From assembly GCA_002715965.1 (NCBI GenBank), contig PBAL01000010.1, forward strand, positions 58,886-122,885: a stretch of DNA of 64,000 nucleotides, read 5' to 3'. The translations under genes and the position numbers were made by a program. Below the pieces are notes generated by a model. The model searched no databases and was not told where the DNA came from. It worked only from the letters and a program-made list of their open reading frames with translations. This stretch comes from Verrucomicrobiales bacterium. GTDB lineage: Bacteria > Verrucomicrobiota > Verrucomicrobiia > Limisphaerales > JAYPXF01. This document shows positions 42,228 through 51,302 of this stretch, piece by piece. Every line of letters begins with the position of its first letter. Position 1 is the first letter of the stretch.

Positions 42228-44450
42228 ATGAGAGTTTTGCACTTCTGTCTCCCCGTCTTCGTTGCCTGTTCCGTCTCGGCTGCGCCTCAGGAGCTGCGGG
42301 CATGGCTGGATCGCCCTCAGAACTGGGTGCGAACGACCGACGGGCCGATCGTATCGCTTGGGCAGCAGGGTTCCTTCGACGACACCCACATCTTCGCGCC
42401 AACGATCGCCCAAGATCGTGGCAAAACCTTGCTGTGGTATTGCGGTTCCACCGGAACAGTTGCCGGGCGCGTTTTCAAACTAGGTTATGCCGAGAGCCCG
42501 AATGGGATGGAATTCAGCAAGAGCGAACAGCCGATCTTCGCATTCGGTGATGATAGGCGTTCGGTTCTGACGCCGACGGTACTGCGCGATGCAAACGGTC
42601 TGCCGCTTCGCGAAGACGGTCGCCTGCGCATGTGGTTCAGCGCAGCGTCGTTCAAGGATCCAAGTGGGCTGCACACCCTGCACGAATCATTCAGCGAAGA
42701 TGGCAGGACCTGGACACCACCATCGGACGTTTTGATGAAGCATGTCTATGCACCGAGTGTCATTCGCATCGGGAAGCTCTATCAGATGTGGTACACGGAT
42801 GTTTCCGGACCGACTTGGATCATTCGGCATGCGTGGAGCCGCGACGGGAGGAGGTGGTATCCAACCGCTGAGCCATCCATCGTGATCGATCAGGATTGGG
42901 AGCATCAGAGATTGTTCTATCCGCATGTTGTCTTCCACGAAGGCCGGTATCACATGTGGTATGGATCATATTGGAAGAAGGACGGCAAGCAACAGTCGAA
43001 GACTGCGATAGGCTACGCGGCCAGCATCGACGGAATGCGCTGGTTCAAACACGAGCAGAATCCGGTGTTCATGCCTGATGCATCGCGGCCCTGGGAATCG
43101 CACTACGTAACCAGCCACAGCGTGCTGTTCAACGAGGAAGCACGCGAGTGGCGCATCTACTACGCGTCACGGAAGAAGCCCCCGTTCACAAACAAATACT
43201 TTGCCATCAACACCGCAAGGTGGAGGTACGGATACGAAGCTGCGAAACAACAGTGGAATCTCAGCGCGCCTGATCCGCGGTTCGACAAGGCAAATTTCAC
43301 GGAATGGCAGACCAAGATGCGGAAAGAATTGCGGGACGGACTTGGAATCCCTCAAGAGACAATCCCACTCGATCCCGAATCACGGGGATCAATCACGCAC
43401 AATGGGGTTATCATTGAGAAGTGGATGCTGAACCTCGAACCCGGTTCGCGCGCACCAGCCATCCTTTACCGTCCGGCCAACCCACGCCGTGAGAAACTGC
43501 CTGCCATCGTGATGACCTTCGGCCATGGCGGCAGCAAGTCTGCCTGGCAATACCAGTATGCCGGACAACTCTACGCCAAGCTGGGTCTTGCCTGTTTGGC
43601 GATCGATCCGATTGGCGAGGAGGAACGTCACGTCACGGGCCGCATGGGTTCCCGCGCGCACGATCCGAAACCCGTGCACGACCGCGCCTTGAAAGCCGGT
43701 CGCATGATCATGGGCAAACTGGTCTTCGATACCATGCGAGGCGTGGATTTCCTGATGAGCCGCGATGACATCAATCATTCGAAGATCGGCGTGGCCGGCA
43801 ACTCACTTGGCGGAGCGAAGGCCGGTTGGATGGCCGCCCTCGAACCGCGGCTGCGCACGGCGCTGGTCTGTGGCTGGACCTTCGAGAACATCGGCCTGCG
43901 CACGAAGTATTGTACAAAGGCGCCCAATCAATTCCTGCGCGACCGAATGAGCTGGGCGGACTTGCTTACCCTCGCCGCGCCGCAATGCTCCGTCCTTGTC
44001 ATGAATGGCGATGCCGATTGGGTGATCGACCGGGAAGACGACAATACCGGTTGGTCGGGCAGTGACCGTGCAGTCGATCAGGCCCGCCGGGTTTTTGATG
44101 CGTTCGGAACGCGTTCCACCATTGAGTCCTGGTATGAGAAGGACGGCGGTCATCGTCCCTTCTTCGCTTACCGCGAGGCAATCGACTGGATCAACAACCA
44201 CCTCGGCACTCCGGCATACACCTCCGGCCAGATCAAAGATCTCCCGACCATGAACAGTGGCGACTATTGCGATGCGAATAGGATTCCGCTGGAACGGCTT
44301 TACGGAACTGATCTCCACCAGCGAGGTGCAACGCTCGTTGACCTTGGCGTCCAACCGCTCAAGCGCGAACAACTTGCTGTGCTCAAGCCGGAAGAGATGG
44401 GGCAGCCAGAGTTCACCGTCGAAGGATGGCTGGAAGAAATTGAGAAGTAA
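42228..44450 (+). CDS. Secreted fusion: glycosidase-like five-bladed propeller plus esterase-type hydrolase
   Basis: About 740 residues from MRVLHFCLPVFVACSVSAAP (signal peptide). Residues 1-360 have the repeated motif of GH43/GH32/GH117-type propellers: LLWYCGSTG, RLRMWFSAASFKDP, LYQMWYTDVSGPTWI, YHMWYGSYWKKDG and WRIYYASRKK. From about residue 400 an alpha/beta hydrolase takes over: LPAIVMTFGHGGSKSAWQYQ, the nucleophile elbow IGVAGNSLGGAKAGWMAA (GxSxG), LVMNGDADWVI and KDGGHRPFF. It resembles acetyl-xylan-esterase or dienelactone-type hydrolases. A bifunctional carbohydrate deacylase with a glycan-binding or glycoside-acting propeller is plausible. Confidence 0.85.
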   Translation: MRVLHFCLPVFVACSVSAAPQELRAWLDRPQNWVRTTDGPIVSLGQQGSFDDTHIFAPTIAQDRGKTLLWYCGSTGTVAGRVFKLGYAESPNGMEFSKSEQPIFAFGDDRRSVLTPTVLRDANGLPLREDGRLRMWFSAASFKDPSGLHTLHESFSEDGRTWTPPSDVLMKHVYAPSVIRIGKLYQMWYTDVSGPTWIIRHAWSRDGRRWYPTAEPSIVIDQDWEHQRLFYPHVVFHEGRYHMWYGSYWKKDGKQQSKTAIGYAASIDGMRWFKHEQNPVFMPDASRPWESHYVTSHSVLFNEEAREWRIYYASRKKPPFTNKYFAINTARWRYGYEAAKQQWNLSAPDPRFDKANFTEWQTKMRKELRDGLGIPQETIPLDPESRGSITHNGVIIEKWMLNLEPGSRAPAILYRPANPRREKLPAIVMTFGHGGSKSAWQYQYAGQLYAKLGLACLAIDPIGEEERHVTGRMGSRAHDPKPVHDRALKAGRMIMGKLVFDTMRGVDFLMSRDDINHSKIGVAGNSLGGAKAGWMAALEPRLRTALVCGWTFENIGLRTKYCTKAPNQFLRDRMSWADLLTLAAPQCSVLVMNGDADWVIDREDDNTGWSGSDRAVDQARRVFDAFGTRSTIESWYEKDGGHRPFFAYREAIDWINNHLGTPAYTSGQIKDLPTMNSGDYCDANRIPLERLYGTDLHQRGATLVDLGVQPLKREQLAVLKPEEMGQPEFTVEGWLEEIEK

Positions 44451-44578
44451 TTCGTTGGATTCTCAACAGGGCAGAATTCGAACGGTTATTTTTTTAACCT
44501 GTATGTTTGCATCAGGGCGCGTTTTGCATAGCTTGATGGAGTTCGATTGCTGCTCAGGCACACCTTTATGACCCGACC

Positions 44579-46519
44579 ATGAAACGGCTTCTTCTCGTCC
44601 TCTCGCTCCTCGTCTTTTCACTCACTTCAATCGCCCAAAGACAACCGGCCATCGTTGGGGGAGCGGAATCCACACCGCACGTCTATCCATGGATGGCCGC
44701 CTTGGTCGGCACCGGTGGAGGGACATTTGCAGATCGTCAGTTCTGTGGTGGAACGCTGGTTCATCCTTACTGGGTAGTGACTGCCACGCATTGTCTGACT
44801 GGGCAATCGGACAATTACCCGGACACCTTTGAGATTGTCTTTGGCGGACACAATCTCGCGACCGATACGCCGGCGACTGTCACCGTGGCACAGGTTGCCG
44901 AGATCTTCCTGCATCCGGCATATGAGACGGCAGTCAATCCAAGCATCGATGGGGACATTGCCTTGGTGCGGCTGAAGAATCCTGCGACGAACTTCACCGC
45001 ATTGCCGCTGGTTCATGACACCTCGTTCACGACACCAGGCACGACTTCGCGCGTGATGGGTTGGGGATTGACCACGGATGGAGGCCAGGCGTCGACCTTC
45101 CTCCGCGAAGTGGATCTTCCCCTGGTTTCACTCGCCACGGCGGATGCAACCGGGGCCTACGGCAGCCCGTTGAAACAGGACATGCTCCCGGCGGGATTCG
45201 CTGCTGGTGGGAAAGACTCCTGCCAGGGCGACAGTGGTGGTCCGTTGATGATCCGCCATCCGCGAAACAACCGATGGATGCTTGCCGGAGTGGTGAGTTT
45301 CGGGGCTGCCGCCGGATGCGCAGCCACGAACGCCTACGGCATCTATGCCCGCGTGACGTATTATCACGAGTGGCTGATGAAGACCATGCATCCGGCCTTT
45401 GGCCGTTGGGCGAACACTCGGTCGGTGGTGGGCGTGTTTGATAACACCGATGGGGATCGTTTCAGCAGCATTGCGGAGTTTGCCTTCAACACCCAGCCAG
45501 GCTCGTCGAACAACACCGCGCGTCCGCGCTTGGAGAAGGTCAACGTATCCAATCAGGACTATCCGGCGGTTCGTTTCCGTCGCCTGCGGAACAACACCGA
45601 TTTGGATTACCGGGTATTTCAATCTTCGAACCTGAGCAACTGGACGCGCATCACCGATCTCCAGGCGAATACGGTTTCCAGTTCGAATCTCGACGCTGAC
45701 ACGGAGGAACTTGTGATTCGTTCAGGCCAATCGGCCACGCAGGCAGGCATTCAATTCATGAATGTGCAGATCGAACCCTCCAAGGGATTCAATCCGGTTG
45801 GATTCACGCCCGGTGGAACGCTGCGCATGCGAGGCACCTTGGACAACTCATTGCCGACCGATCCGACCCGCACCGGTGGAACCTACTACATCCGCGACTT
45901 CTCACTCGGGGGTTACACGAACGGACAACCGATCGAGTTTCAGTTCATCTCCCGTTCGAACGTCTTTTCACCACACCTGAGCCTGATCGCCGAGGCGAAT
46001 GGTCAGGTCATCGCAAGCACCAGTACCAACGGTGCGGAACTTCGCTGGACTTTCACACCACAAGCCGGAACGAATTATCGCGTGCGCCTTTCCTCCGTGG
46101 AATCCGCCGGATCGGGTATCTACTCGTTCAACTTCCCGCCCGTTGCGGCTGGAGGAGGCGGTGGTGGTCCTCAATTCCCTGAAATCGCTGTTGGCGGAAG
46201 CGTGGACGGCGAACTCACAGATTCTGACGGAGTAGGAGACGGGTTCTTCTTTGACGACTACAGGTTGACCGGTGCGACCGTCGGCCAACAGGTGACCGTC
46301 ACCGTGACGTCGAATCCCGCATCCGGTGGATTTAATCCCACGGTGACGGTGTTCGATGAAGGCGACAATCAGGTTGCCTCCGGTGGAAATTCACAAGCTG
46401 TTACTACGGCAAACGCCACTTTTACACCCTTGGCTGGAAAGACCTACACCATCTCGGTGATCAACTTTACCAACGGCGCCAAGGGGACGTATCAATTGAG
46501 TGTGGCGCCGGCGAGTTGA
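44579..46519 (+). CDS. Secreted trypsin-like serine protease (S1A) with C-terminal beta domains
   Basis: 646 residues with signal peptide MKRLLLVLSLLVFSLTSIAQ. Directly after it comes the S1 activation-type start AIVGGAESTPHVYPWMAAL. The triad is intact: His71 (VVTATHC), Asp126 (GDIALV) and Ser219 (CQGDSGGPL). Asp213, six residues before Ser219, gives trypsin-like Lys/Arg specificity. The last 350 residues form Gly/Thr-rich beta repeats, including two segments like bacterial pre-peptidase C-terminal (PPC) domains (GTLRMRGTLDNSLPTDPTRT, then GSVDGELTDSDGVGDGFFFD). Extracellular or periplasmic proteolysis is expected. Confidence 0.93.
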   Translation: MKRLLLVLSLLVFSLTSIAQRQPAIVGGAESTPHVYPWMAALVGTGGGTFADRQFCGGTLVHPYWVVTATHCLTGQSDNYPDTFEIVFGGHNLATDTPATVTVAQVAEIFLHPAYETAVNPSIDGDIALVRLKNPATNFTALPLVHDTSFTTPGTTSRVMGWGLTTDGGQASTFLREVDLPLVSLATADATGAYGSPLKQDMLPAGFAAGGKDSCQGDSGGPLMIRHPRNNRWMLAGVVSFGAAAGCAATNAYGIYARVTYYHEWLMKTMHPAFGRWANTRSVVGVFDNTDGDRFSSIAEFAFNTQPGSSNNTARPRLEKVNVSNQDYPAVRFRRLRNNTDLDYRVFQSSNLSNWTRITDLQANTVSSSNLDADTEELVIRSGQSATQAGIQFMNVQIEPSKGFNPVGFTPGGTLRMRGTLDNSLPTDPTRTGGTYYIRDFSLGGYTNGQPIEFQFISRSNVFSPHLSLIAEANGQVIASTSTNGAELRWTFTPQAGTNYRVRLSSVESAGSGIYSFNFPPVAAGGGGGGPQFPEIAVGGSVDGELTDSDGVGDGFFFDDYRLTGATVGQQVTVTVTSNPASGGFNPTVTVFDEGDNQVASGGNSQAVTTANATFTPLAGKTYTISVINFTNGAKGTYQLSVAPAS

Positions 46520-46570
46520 TCCCCACCCGGCTTGCCTGCGTTCTGCGAATCTGCTTACGATGGCATCGAT

Positions 46571-46654
46571 GCGCGCGTGGCGGAATTGGCAGACGCATCA
46601 GATTTAGGTTCTGGTGACCGTAAGGTCGTGGAGGTTCAAGTCCTCTCGCGCGCA
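46571..46654 (+). tRNA. tRNA-Leu (UAG)
   Basis: 84 bases with a long variable arm. The acceptor stem GCGCGCG/CGCGCGC is perfect. The D-arm is GCGGAATTGGCAGACGC, the anticodon stem TCAGA/TCTGG (one weak pair), and the loop TTTAGGT with anticodon TAG. The variable arm is TGACCGTAAGGTCG and the T-arm GAGGTTCAAGTCCTC. The CCA end is not encoded (TTC follows the discriminator A), unlike the tRNA-Ala and tRNA-Val genes here. Confidence 0.95.
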
Positions 46655-46782
46655 TTCCTTCTTAATCAATAGGCACCTCCGCGTTACGATCATTTCACAA
46701 AGGTCGCCCCTGTGTGGAGGCACGATGCCATCGACGAGATCGATGCAGTTGGCAGATCTTTCGATCGCGCGCACTTTCGTGC

Positions 46783-47370
46783 CATGAAAACAAACACCAC
46801 TTCCCGCACTCAAAACGACAGGCGGGCCATCGCATCCTCACTTCGGGTGTTGCCACATCCGCCTATGCTGTTCGGCTTGCCGCCACGAAAGCTGAGATCC
46901 ACGAAGCACAAACATTGCGATTCCTGGTCTTCAACGTGGAACTCGGAAAAGGACTGGAGTCATCCTACGAAACGCTACGCGATTAAGATCGCTTCGACGA
47001 TGTCTGCGAACACCTGATCGTAGAACATGTTCCCAGCGGAAGAATCGTCGGCACCTATCGCGTTCAAACGGGGACCATGGCCGCGCGCAACTTCGGTTTT
47101 CACAGCGCGCAGGAATTTGACCTGTCACCCTTTGACGGCATTGTGCATGAGACTTTGGAACTTGGCCGCGCCTGTGTCTTGCGCGAACACCGAAACATGC
47201 AGGTGCTCGGTCAGCTCTGGCGCGGGATTATCGATTACGCCAAGCGCCACCGGTGCCGTTACCTCATGGGTTGCAGCTCGGTGATGACGACGGATGAGCG
47301 TGAAGGCGCGACGGTATTTCGTCGCTTAAGCCGTCACTTGGCAGAACCTCACTCTCCAGGACTTGAATGA
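46783..47370 (+). pseudogene. olsB-like N-acyltransferase, broken
   Basis: The sequence matches the GNAT-type ornithine N-acyltransferase (OlsB/hemolysin-like) pattern: AVRLAATKAEIHEAQTLRFL, then VFNVELGKGLESSYETLRD. An in-frame TAA at 46984 interrupts it, and the same frame continues RFDDVCEHLIVEHVPSGRIV, GTYRVQTGTMAARNFGFHSA, ETLELGRACVLREHRNMQVL and YLMGCSSVMTTDEREGA. It ends at a stop at 47368, without the usual C-terminal part. The ATG at 46783 opens another frame, so a frameshift near 46845 is also likely. At least three lesions exist, and the gene is dead or nearly so. Intact OlsB makes lyso-ornithine lipid. Confidence 0.8.
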
Positions 47371-47379
47371 GTTGGACCT

Positions 47380-47589
47380 ATGAACGGGGGATTTCGATTC
47401 GTGCGAGTCTTCGTCAAGACGGTGAGGGTCCTGTGGATTGTCGGGTCTGGGCTCGCCCAATTCGCCTTCGTGATTTGGCCACGCGGTAGAGGGCGAGATC
47501 CATTGGCTTGCGCGAAATGGTCACAGGGACTGAGCCGGCGCATGCTTCGTGCCCTGGACGTTTCCATCGAGGTCCGTGGAAATCCCTGA
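47380..47589 (+). pseudogene. Truncated 1-acylglycerol-3-phosphate (olsA/plsC-type) acyltransferase head
   Basis: 69 codons read MNGGFRFVRVFVKTVRVLWI, then a hydrophobic segment LAQFAFVIWPRGRGRDPLAC and AKWSQGLSRRMLRALDVSIE, ending VRGNP. This matches the N-terminal membrane anchor and the WS..LLR.L motif of PlsC/OlsA-type acyltransferases, which normally continues into the HxxxxD active site. That catalytic part is missing, with no continuation in another frame. It directly follows the olsB remnant, in the usual olsBA order. Confidence 0.65.
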
Positions 47590-47639
47590 CGCCGGGTGAA
47601 ATCCATTGTGCACGGGGGCATTCTCCCTACACTCCGCCC

Positions 47640-48095
47640 ATGCATCCCGTCCGCCTCCTGATTGTTTCCTCAATTCTGATCGCCACTGTTGCTTCCCAAG
47701 CTGCGGAGGGAAAGATCATCAAGGTGCTCCCACATCTGTTGGACAAGAAGGGACGTCACACGCTTTCACCCAGTCTTTATGAGCGTGATGCGTACCAGGC
47801 GAAACTTCGAACTCATCCTGAGGATATCTCGGCGTTGCGCTTTGATGTGCAGTGGAAGTCGAAGTTCAAGAAGGGCGAGAAACTGAAGCTGAAGATTGAG
47901 GCGCGCGGACGAAAGGCCGGTTCCAAGACAGCCGTGTTGGAAGTCGAGGTCGAGGATCGCGGGTTCTTCTCGACGTGGAGCAAGATTCCGCTTTCGAAGG
48001 AGGAATACACCAAGCTCGGCGGGTTGGGCGCCTGGCGCGCGACACTTTGGCGTGAAGGCGAGCAGCTCGCCGAGATAAAATCGTTTCTCTGGTAA
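47640..48095 (+). CDS. Secreted protein of unknown function
   Basis: 151 residues with a signal peptide (VRLLIVSSILIATVASQAAE). The mature part has KIIKVLPHLLDKKGRHTLSP, then LSALRFDVQWKSKFKK-type text (ISALRFDVQWKSKFKKGEKL, KLKIEARG) and VLEVEVEDRGFFSTWSKIPL, closing AWRATLWREGEQLAEIKSFL. This suggests a small immunoglobulin-like beta sandwich. No known family is recognised. The start is placed at 47640, where the signal peptide begins. It is unrelated to the acyltransferase remnants upstream. Confidence 0.7.
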   Translation: MHPVRLLIVSSILIATVASQAAEGKIIKVLPHLLDKKGRHTLSPSLYERDAYQAKLRTHPEDISALRFDVQWKSKFKKGEKLKLKIEARGRKAGSKTAVLEVEVEDRGFFSTWSKIPLSKEEYTKLGGLGAWRATLWREGEQLAEIKSFLW

Positions 48096-48100
48096 GCCCT

Positions 48101-48931
48101 TCAGGCTGTACTGTCATTCACCGCTTCCCATGCAAGCAAGGCGCGCTTGCGGCCTCGTCTCCATCGGTAATGGCCGATGACGCCCGTTTCACGAATCACG
48201 CGGTGGCAGGGAATCAGGTACGCCAGGGGATTGGCGCCTACGGCGTTGCCCACGGCGCGTGATGCCCTGGGAGAATTGATCGCCGCTGCCAACCGATTGT
48301 AACTTGTCAATTTGGCGGGTGGGATGTTGATCAGCGCCCTCCACACCTTCACCTGGAATTCTGTTCCCCGCACCCAGGCGCGCAGTCCGGTGGTTCGTTT
48401 ACCGGGTGAATGGAAAATCTGATGGACGGTTTGTTTCACTTCGCCGTTCTTGACCACTTTTGCGTTAGGCCACGAGGCGAGCAGTTCATTCTTTGATTCT
48501 GTCTTTCCGCCTGGTTCCACGAAGGCCACATGGCAAATCCCGCGATCGGTTTCCGCCACGAGGCAATTGCCGAAAGGGCTGTCTGCGAAGGCGTACCGCA
48601 TGAACAGTCCGTCTCCTCCGTTCTTGATTTCACCTGGTGTGGCGGCTTGGAGCGAGACGGAGAGGTCGTGCAATCTTCCAGGTCCGGAAAGCCCAGCATT
48701 GATCGAGCTGTTCAACACGTCCTGTCCGTTGCGAAGCATCTCCTTGGCACGCTCGATGGTGAGGCATTGAAGAAAATCCTTCGGTGTGACTCCGGCCCAT
48801 TCGACGAAGAGATGATGCAGGCGTGAAGCGCTGAGTCCGGTGAACGCAGCCAGTTCCGAGAGGGACGGCTGATCGGCGCCGTGCTGATCGAGGTGCTCGA
48901 TGACGCGGGCAATTCGCGCATAGTTGTTCAT
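48101..48931 (-). CDS. Ada-like AraC-HTH plus O6-alkylguanine methyltransferase
   Basis: 276 residues from MNNYARIARVIEHLDQHGAD. Residues 1-95 are an AraC-type HTH (LSELAAFTGLSASRLHHLFV, then EWAGVTPKDFLQCLTIERAK). Residues 108-275 are methylated-DNA-cysteine methyltransferase: the ribonuclease-H-like lobe ADSPFGNCLVAETDRGICHV and the active-site block GNAVGANPLAYLIPCHRVI, with Cys242. The N-terminal zinc domain that senses methylphosphotriesters in E. coli Ada is absent, so it is an Ada-C-like protein whose own induction signal is unclear. It removes O6-alkyl lesions stoichiometrically. Confidence 0.92.
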   Translation of the reverse strand: MNNYARIARVIEHLDQHGADQPSLSELAAFTGLSASRLHHLFVEWAGVTPKDFLQCLTIERAKEMLRNGQDVLNSSINAGLSGPGRLHDLSVSLQAATPGEIKNGGDGLFMRYAFADSPFGNCLVAETDRGICHVAFVEPGGKTESKNELLASWPNAKVVKNGEVKQTVHQIFHSPGKRTTGLRAWVRGTEFQVKVWRALINIPPAKLTSYNRLAAAINSPRASRAVGNAVGANPLAYLIPCHRVIRETGVIGHYRWRRGRKRALLAWEAVNDSTA

Positions 48932-48995
48932 GTGGGAACTGTCTCTCGGAATCTCAGATTCCCCACCCATTCTTGTTTCGAAATTCAGCCGGGCT

Positions 48996-49652
48996 TCAGG
49001 CTGGGATGATCCCCTTGCGGATTGCGAAGCGTACAAGATCTGTCTGGGAAGAAAGGGCCAGTTTGCGCATCAGGTTGGCCCGATGCGTTTCTGCCGTGCG
49101 TGGACTGATAAACAACTTGGCGGCAATCTTGGTGCTGCTGAGTCCTTCGGCGGCCAGCTGGAGAACGGTGCGCTCGCGATTGGTCAGGGTGTCGTAAACA
49201 TCAAGCTGCGACTTGCCGGGATGTTCGAGATAACCGGTGAGCGCCCGATCGGCCAGCACCTCGCTGAGATATTTCTTTCCGGCGTGTACGGCACGGATGG
49301 CTTTCAGAAACTCTTCGCTGTCACAGTCCTTGAGCAGGTATCCGGAAGCGCCATTGCGCAGGGCTTCCATGACGAAAGGTTCATCAGAGTACATCGAAAG
49401 CACCAGAGCCTTGGTGTTTTTGAATTCACGTGTGACCTGCTTGACGACTTCCAAGCCGTGCAGGCGCGGGAGCATGAGATCGACGACCAAGACGTGAGGG
49501 TTGTGTTCTCTCACGAGATCCACCGCGGCAAGTCCATCGGCAGCTTCCCCAGCCAGTTCGAAATCCAGAGCCTGCTCCAAAACCAACCGCAGCCCTTGCC
49601 TGACGATTCGATGGTCGTCCGCGAGTGCTACTTTGATGGTTCCACTGTTCAT
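48996..49652 (-). CDS. NarL/FixJ-type response regulator
   Basis: 218 residues. The receiver (IKVALADDHRIVRQGLRLVL, with phospho-acceptor Asp in VLVVDLMLPRLHGLE) is followed by a LuxR-type HTH: TLTNRERTVLQLAAEGLSST, KIAAKLFISPRTAETHRANL. The histidine kinase encoded just upstream overlaps its start (stop and start share ATGA at 49649-49652). Phosphorylation would drive dimerisation and DNA binding at unknown targets. It lies 64 bases upstream of the ada-like gene on the same strand, so that gene may be in the same transcript or under its control. Confidence 0.94.
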   Translation of the reverse strand: MNSGTIKVALADDHRIVRQGLRLVLEQALDFELAGEAADGLAAVDLVREHNPHVLVVDLMLPRLHGLEVVKQVTREFKNTKALVLSMYSDEPFVMEALRNGASGYLLKDCDSEEFLKAIRAVHAGKKYLSEVLADRALTGYLEHPGKSQLDVYDTLTNRERTVLQLAAEGLSSTKIAAKLFISPRTAETHRANLMRKLALSSQTDLVRFAIRKGIIPA

Positions 49653-51262
49653 GGCGCTTGAGTTCCCTCGGCGATGGTAATCGGCAAGTCAGCCGTGAGA
49701 CAAGTGCCGTTGCCCAATTCGGATTCGATAATCAACTCACCACCAAGCAGCGAAGCGCGCTCACGCATGCCGCTCAGTCCGGAAGTCTGCATCGCTTCGA
49801 GTTTGGCGGCCGCATCAAAGCCCTCGCCGGCGTCCTCGATCTGCAGGCGACAGCGGTCGTCATCGACGAACAGCCGCACGGTTGCCTTCTCGACCTCCGC
49901 ATAGCGTGCGACGTTGGTCAGGGCCTCTTGGGCAATCCGAAAAATGGCGATCTCGATATGTGGCGGGAGGCGGTCGAATTCGTTGTGCGAGAAGGCGATT
50001 CGAATCTGCGATTGCTCCCAGACGCGGTTGAAGTGCCATTCGAGCGCCTTGACCAGGCCGAGCTTGTCGAGCATTTGGGGACGTAGGTTGATGGAAAGCT
50101 GGCGGACCTGGCCCATGAGGTCATTGACCAACTTTACGATCTTCTTCAATCCCCCGGTGTTCTCCTCGGGCAGGCTGTTGATGTTCGATTGGATCATCGC
50201 CTTCATTCCGGTCAGGTGCTGGCCGATTTCATCGTGCAGTTCACGCGAGAGAAACCGTCGTTCCTCTTCCTGAATGTCCAGGACCCGGCGGGAAAGCGTG
50301 CGCGTACGCTCGCGCTCGTCATTCACCTCCACGAAGAGGTTGGCGAGATTCAATGTAACGGCCAGAGATCGGGCGACTTCCGTGCCGATTCGCAGTTCGT
50401 CATCCTGCAAGCCCTCGTCCCGGGTAGATGCCAGCAGGAGCACGCCGAGAATCTGACCCGATGCACTGAGGGGAAAGGCGATCAGGCTTGCCCAGATTGT
50501 TTCACCGCCAAAAGGGTTTTTGCTGTTCGTGCTTTGGAAGATCTCACCGTCTGCGATTCGATCCAGCAGTTCAAACAACGGTGGGTCGAACTCACGGTTC
50601 TTCTGGCGGGCATCCTTACCGGCAAGTCGAATGAAGCCGTCGCCCCGGCCTTCCAGCGCCCAGACTTCCACGAGTGATGCGGGCAGCAGGTTGCCCACAT
50701 GCGTGCGTGCCGCTTCGGCCGCCTTCTTTGCGGACAGGGAATGAAGAATGGCCTGGTCGATGGAATGAAGTCCCTGAAGGCGGAGATTGGCTCGGGCGAG
50801 ATCGGCCGTTCGATCCGCCACCTTCTGTTCCAAAGCCTCGTTGGAGTCACGGAGCGCATTCTCCGCGCGTTGAATACGGAACAGGGCCTCGATGCGGGCG
50901 AGGAGTTCGTCATCGGAGATGGGCCGCACGATGTAGGAATCCGCACCCACGTTGAACCCCTCGACCTGACGATCCGACTCGATAACGCTCGATGAAATAA
51001 GGCAAATAAAAAGCGTGGCCAGCCGCTCATCTGCCCTGAATTCCCGACACAAGTCCATTCCGTTGACGTCGCCCAATTGCACATCGAGCAGGAGCAGGTC
51101 AGGTACGTTTTCTTCGAGTGCCTGCCGGCATTCGGTCGCGTCGCCTGCTTCGATCACATTGTAGTTTCGCTCACGGAAGACTTCTCCGAGACTGATCCGG
51201 GTGATCGGGTTGTCGTCAACGACCAGGATGGTTTCCGGATTATCGGTGGCGGCCGATGGCAT
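49649..51262 (-). CDS. Sensor histidine kinase with receiver, GAF and HisKA_3/HATPase domains
   Basis: 537 residues from MPSAATDNPETILVVDDNPI. A receiver (Asp in LLLLDVQLGDVNGMD) opens the protein; a coiled-coil, a GAF-like domain (about 170-330: WALEGRGDGFIRLAGKDARQ ... LIAFPLSASGQILGVLLLAS) and the HisKA_3 helix (ERRFLSRELHDEIGQHLTGM, His in LHDEIGQ) follow. The ATPase has AQEALTNVARYAEVEKATVR (N box), IEDAGEGFD (G1) and SGMRERASLLGGEL. It has no membrane segment, so it reads a cytoplasmic signal. It is translationally coupled to the NarL-type regulator. The REC at the N-terminus suggests input from another system. Confidence 0.93.
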   Translation of the reverse strand: MPSAATDNPETILVVDDNPITRISLGEVFRERNYNVIEAGDATECRQALEENVPDLLLLDVQLGDVNGMDLCREFRADERLATLFICLISSSVIESDRQVEGFNVGADSYIVRPISDDELLARIEALFRIQRAENALRDSNEALEQKVADRTADLARANLRLQGLHSIDQAILHSLSAKKAAEAARTHVGNLLPASLVEVWALEGRGDGFIRLAGKDARQKNREFDPPLFELLDRIADGEIFQSTNSKNPFGGETIWASLIAFPLSASGQILGVLLLASTRDEGLQDDELRIGTEVARSLAVTLNLANLFVEVNDERERTRTLSRRVLDIQEEERRFLSRELHDEIGQHLTGMKAMIQSNINSLPEENTGGLKKIVKLVNDLMGQVRQLSINLRPQMLDKLGLVKALEWHFNRVWEQSQIRIAFSHNEFDRLPPHIEIAIFRIAQEALTNVARYAEVEKATVRLFVDDDRCRLQIEDAGEGFDAAAKLEAMQTSGLSGMRERASLLGGELIIESELGNGTCLTADLPITIAEGTQAP

Positions 51263-51302
51263 GCGCGGAGAATGGAGAATCGCAGTGGAAGGAAAAGTGA
51301 AT

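Noticed and set aside
44470..44500. Terminator GGTTA-T6-TAACC after the propeller-esterase gene
   Set aside because: The stem is only five AT-rich pairs, with the T-run in the loop rather than after the stem, so it is not a convincing intrinsic terminator.
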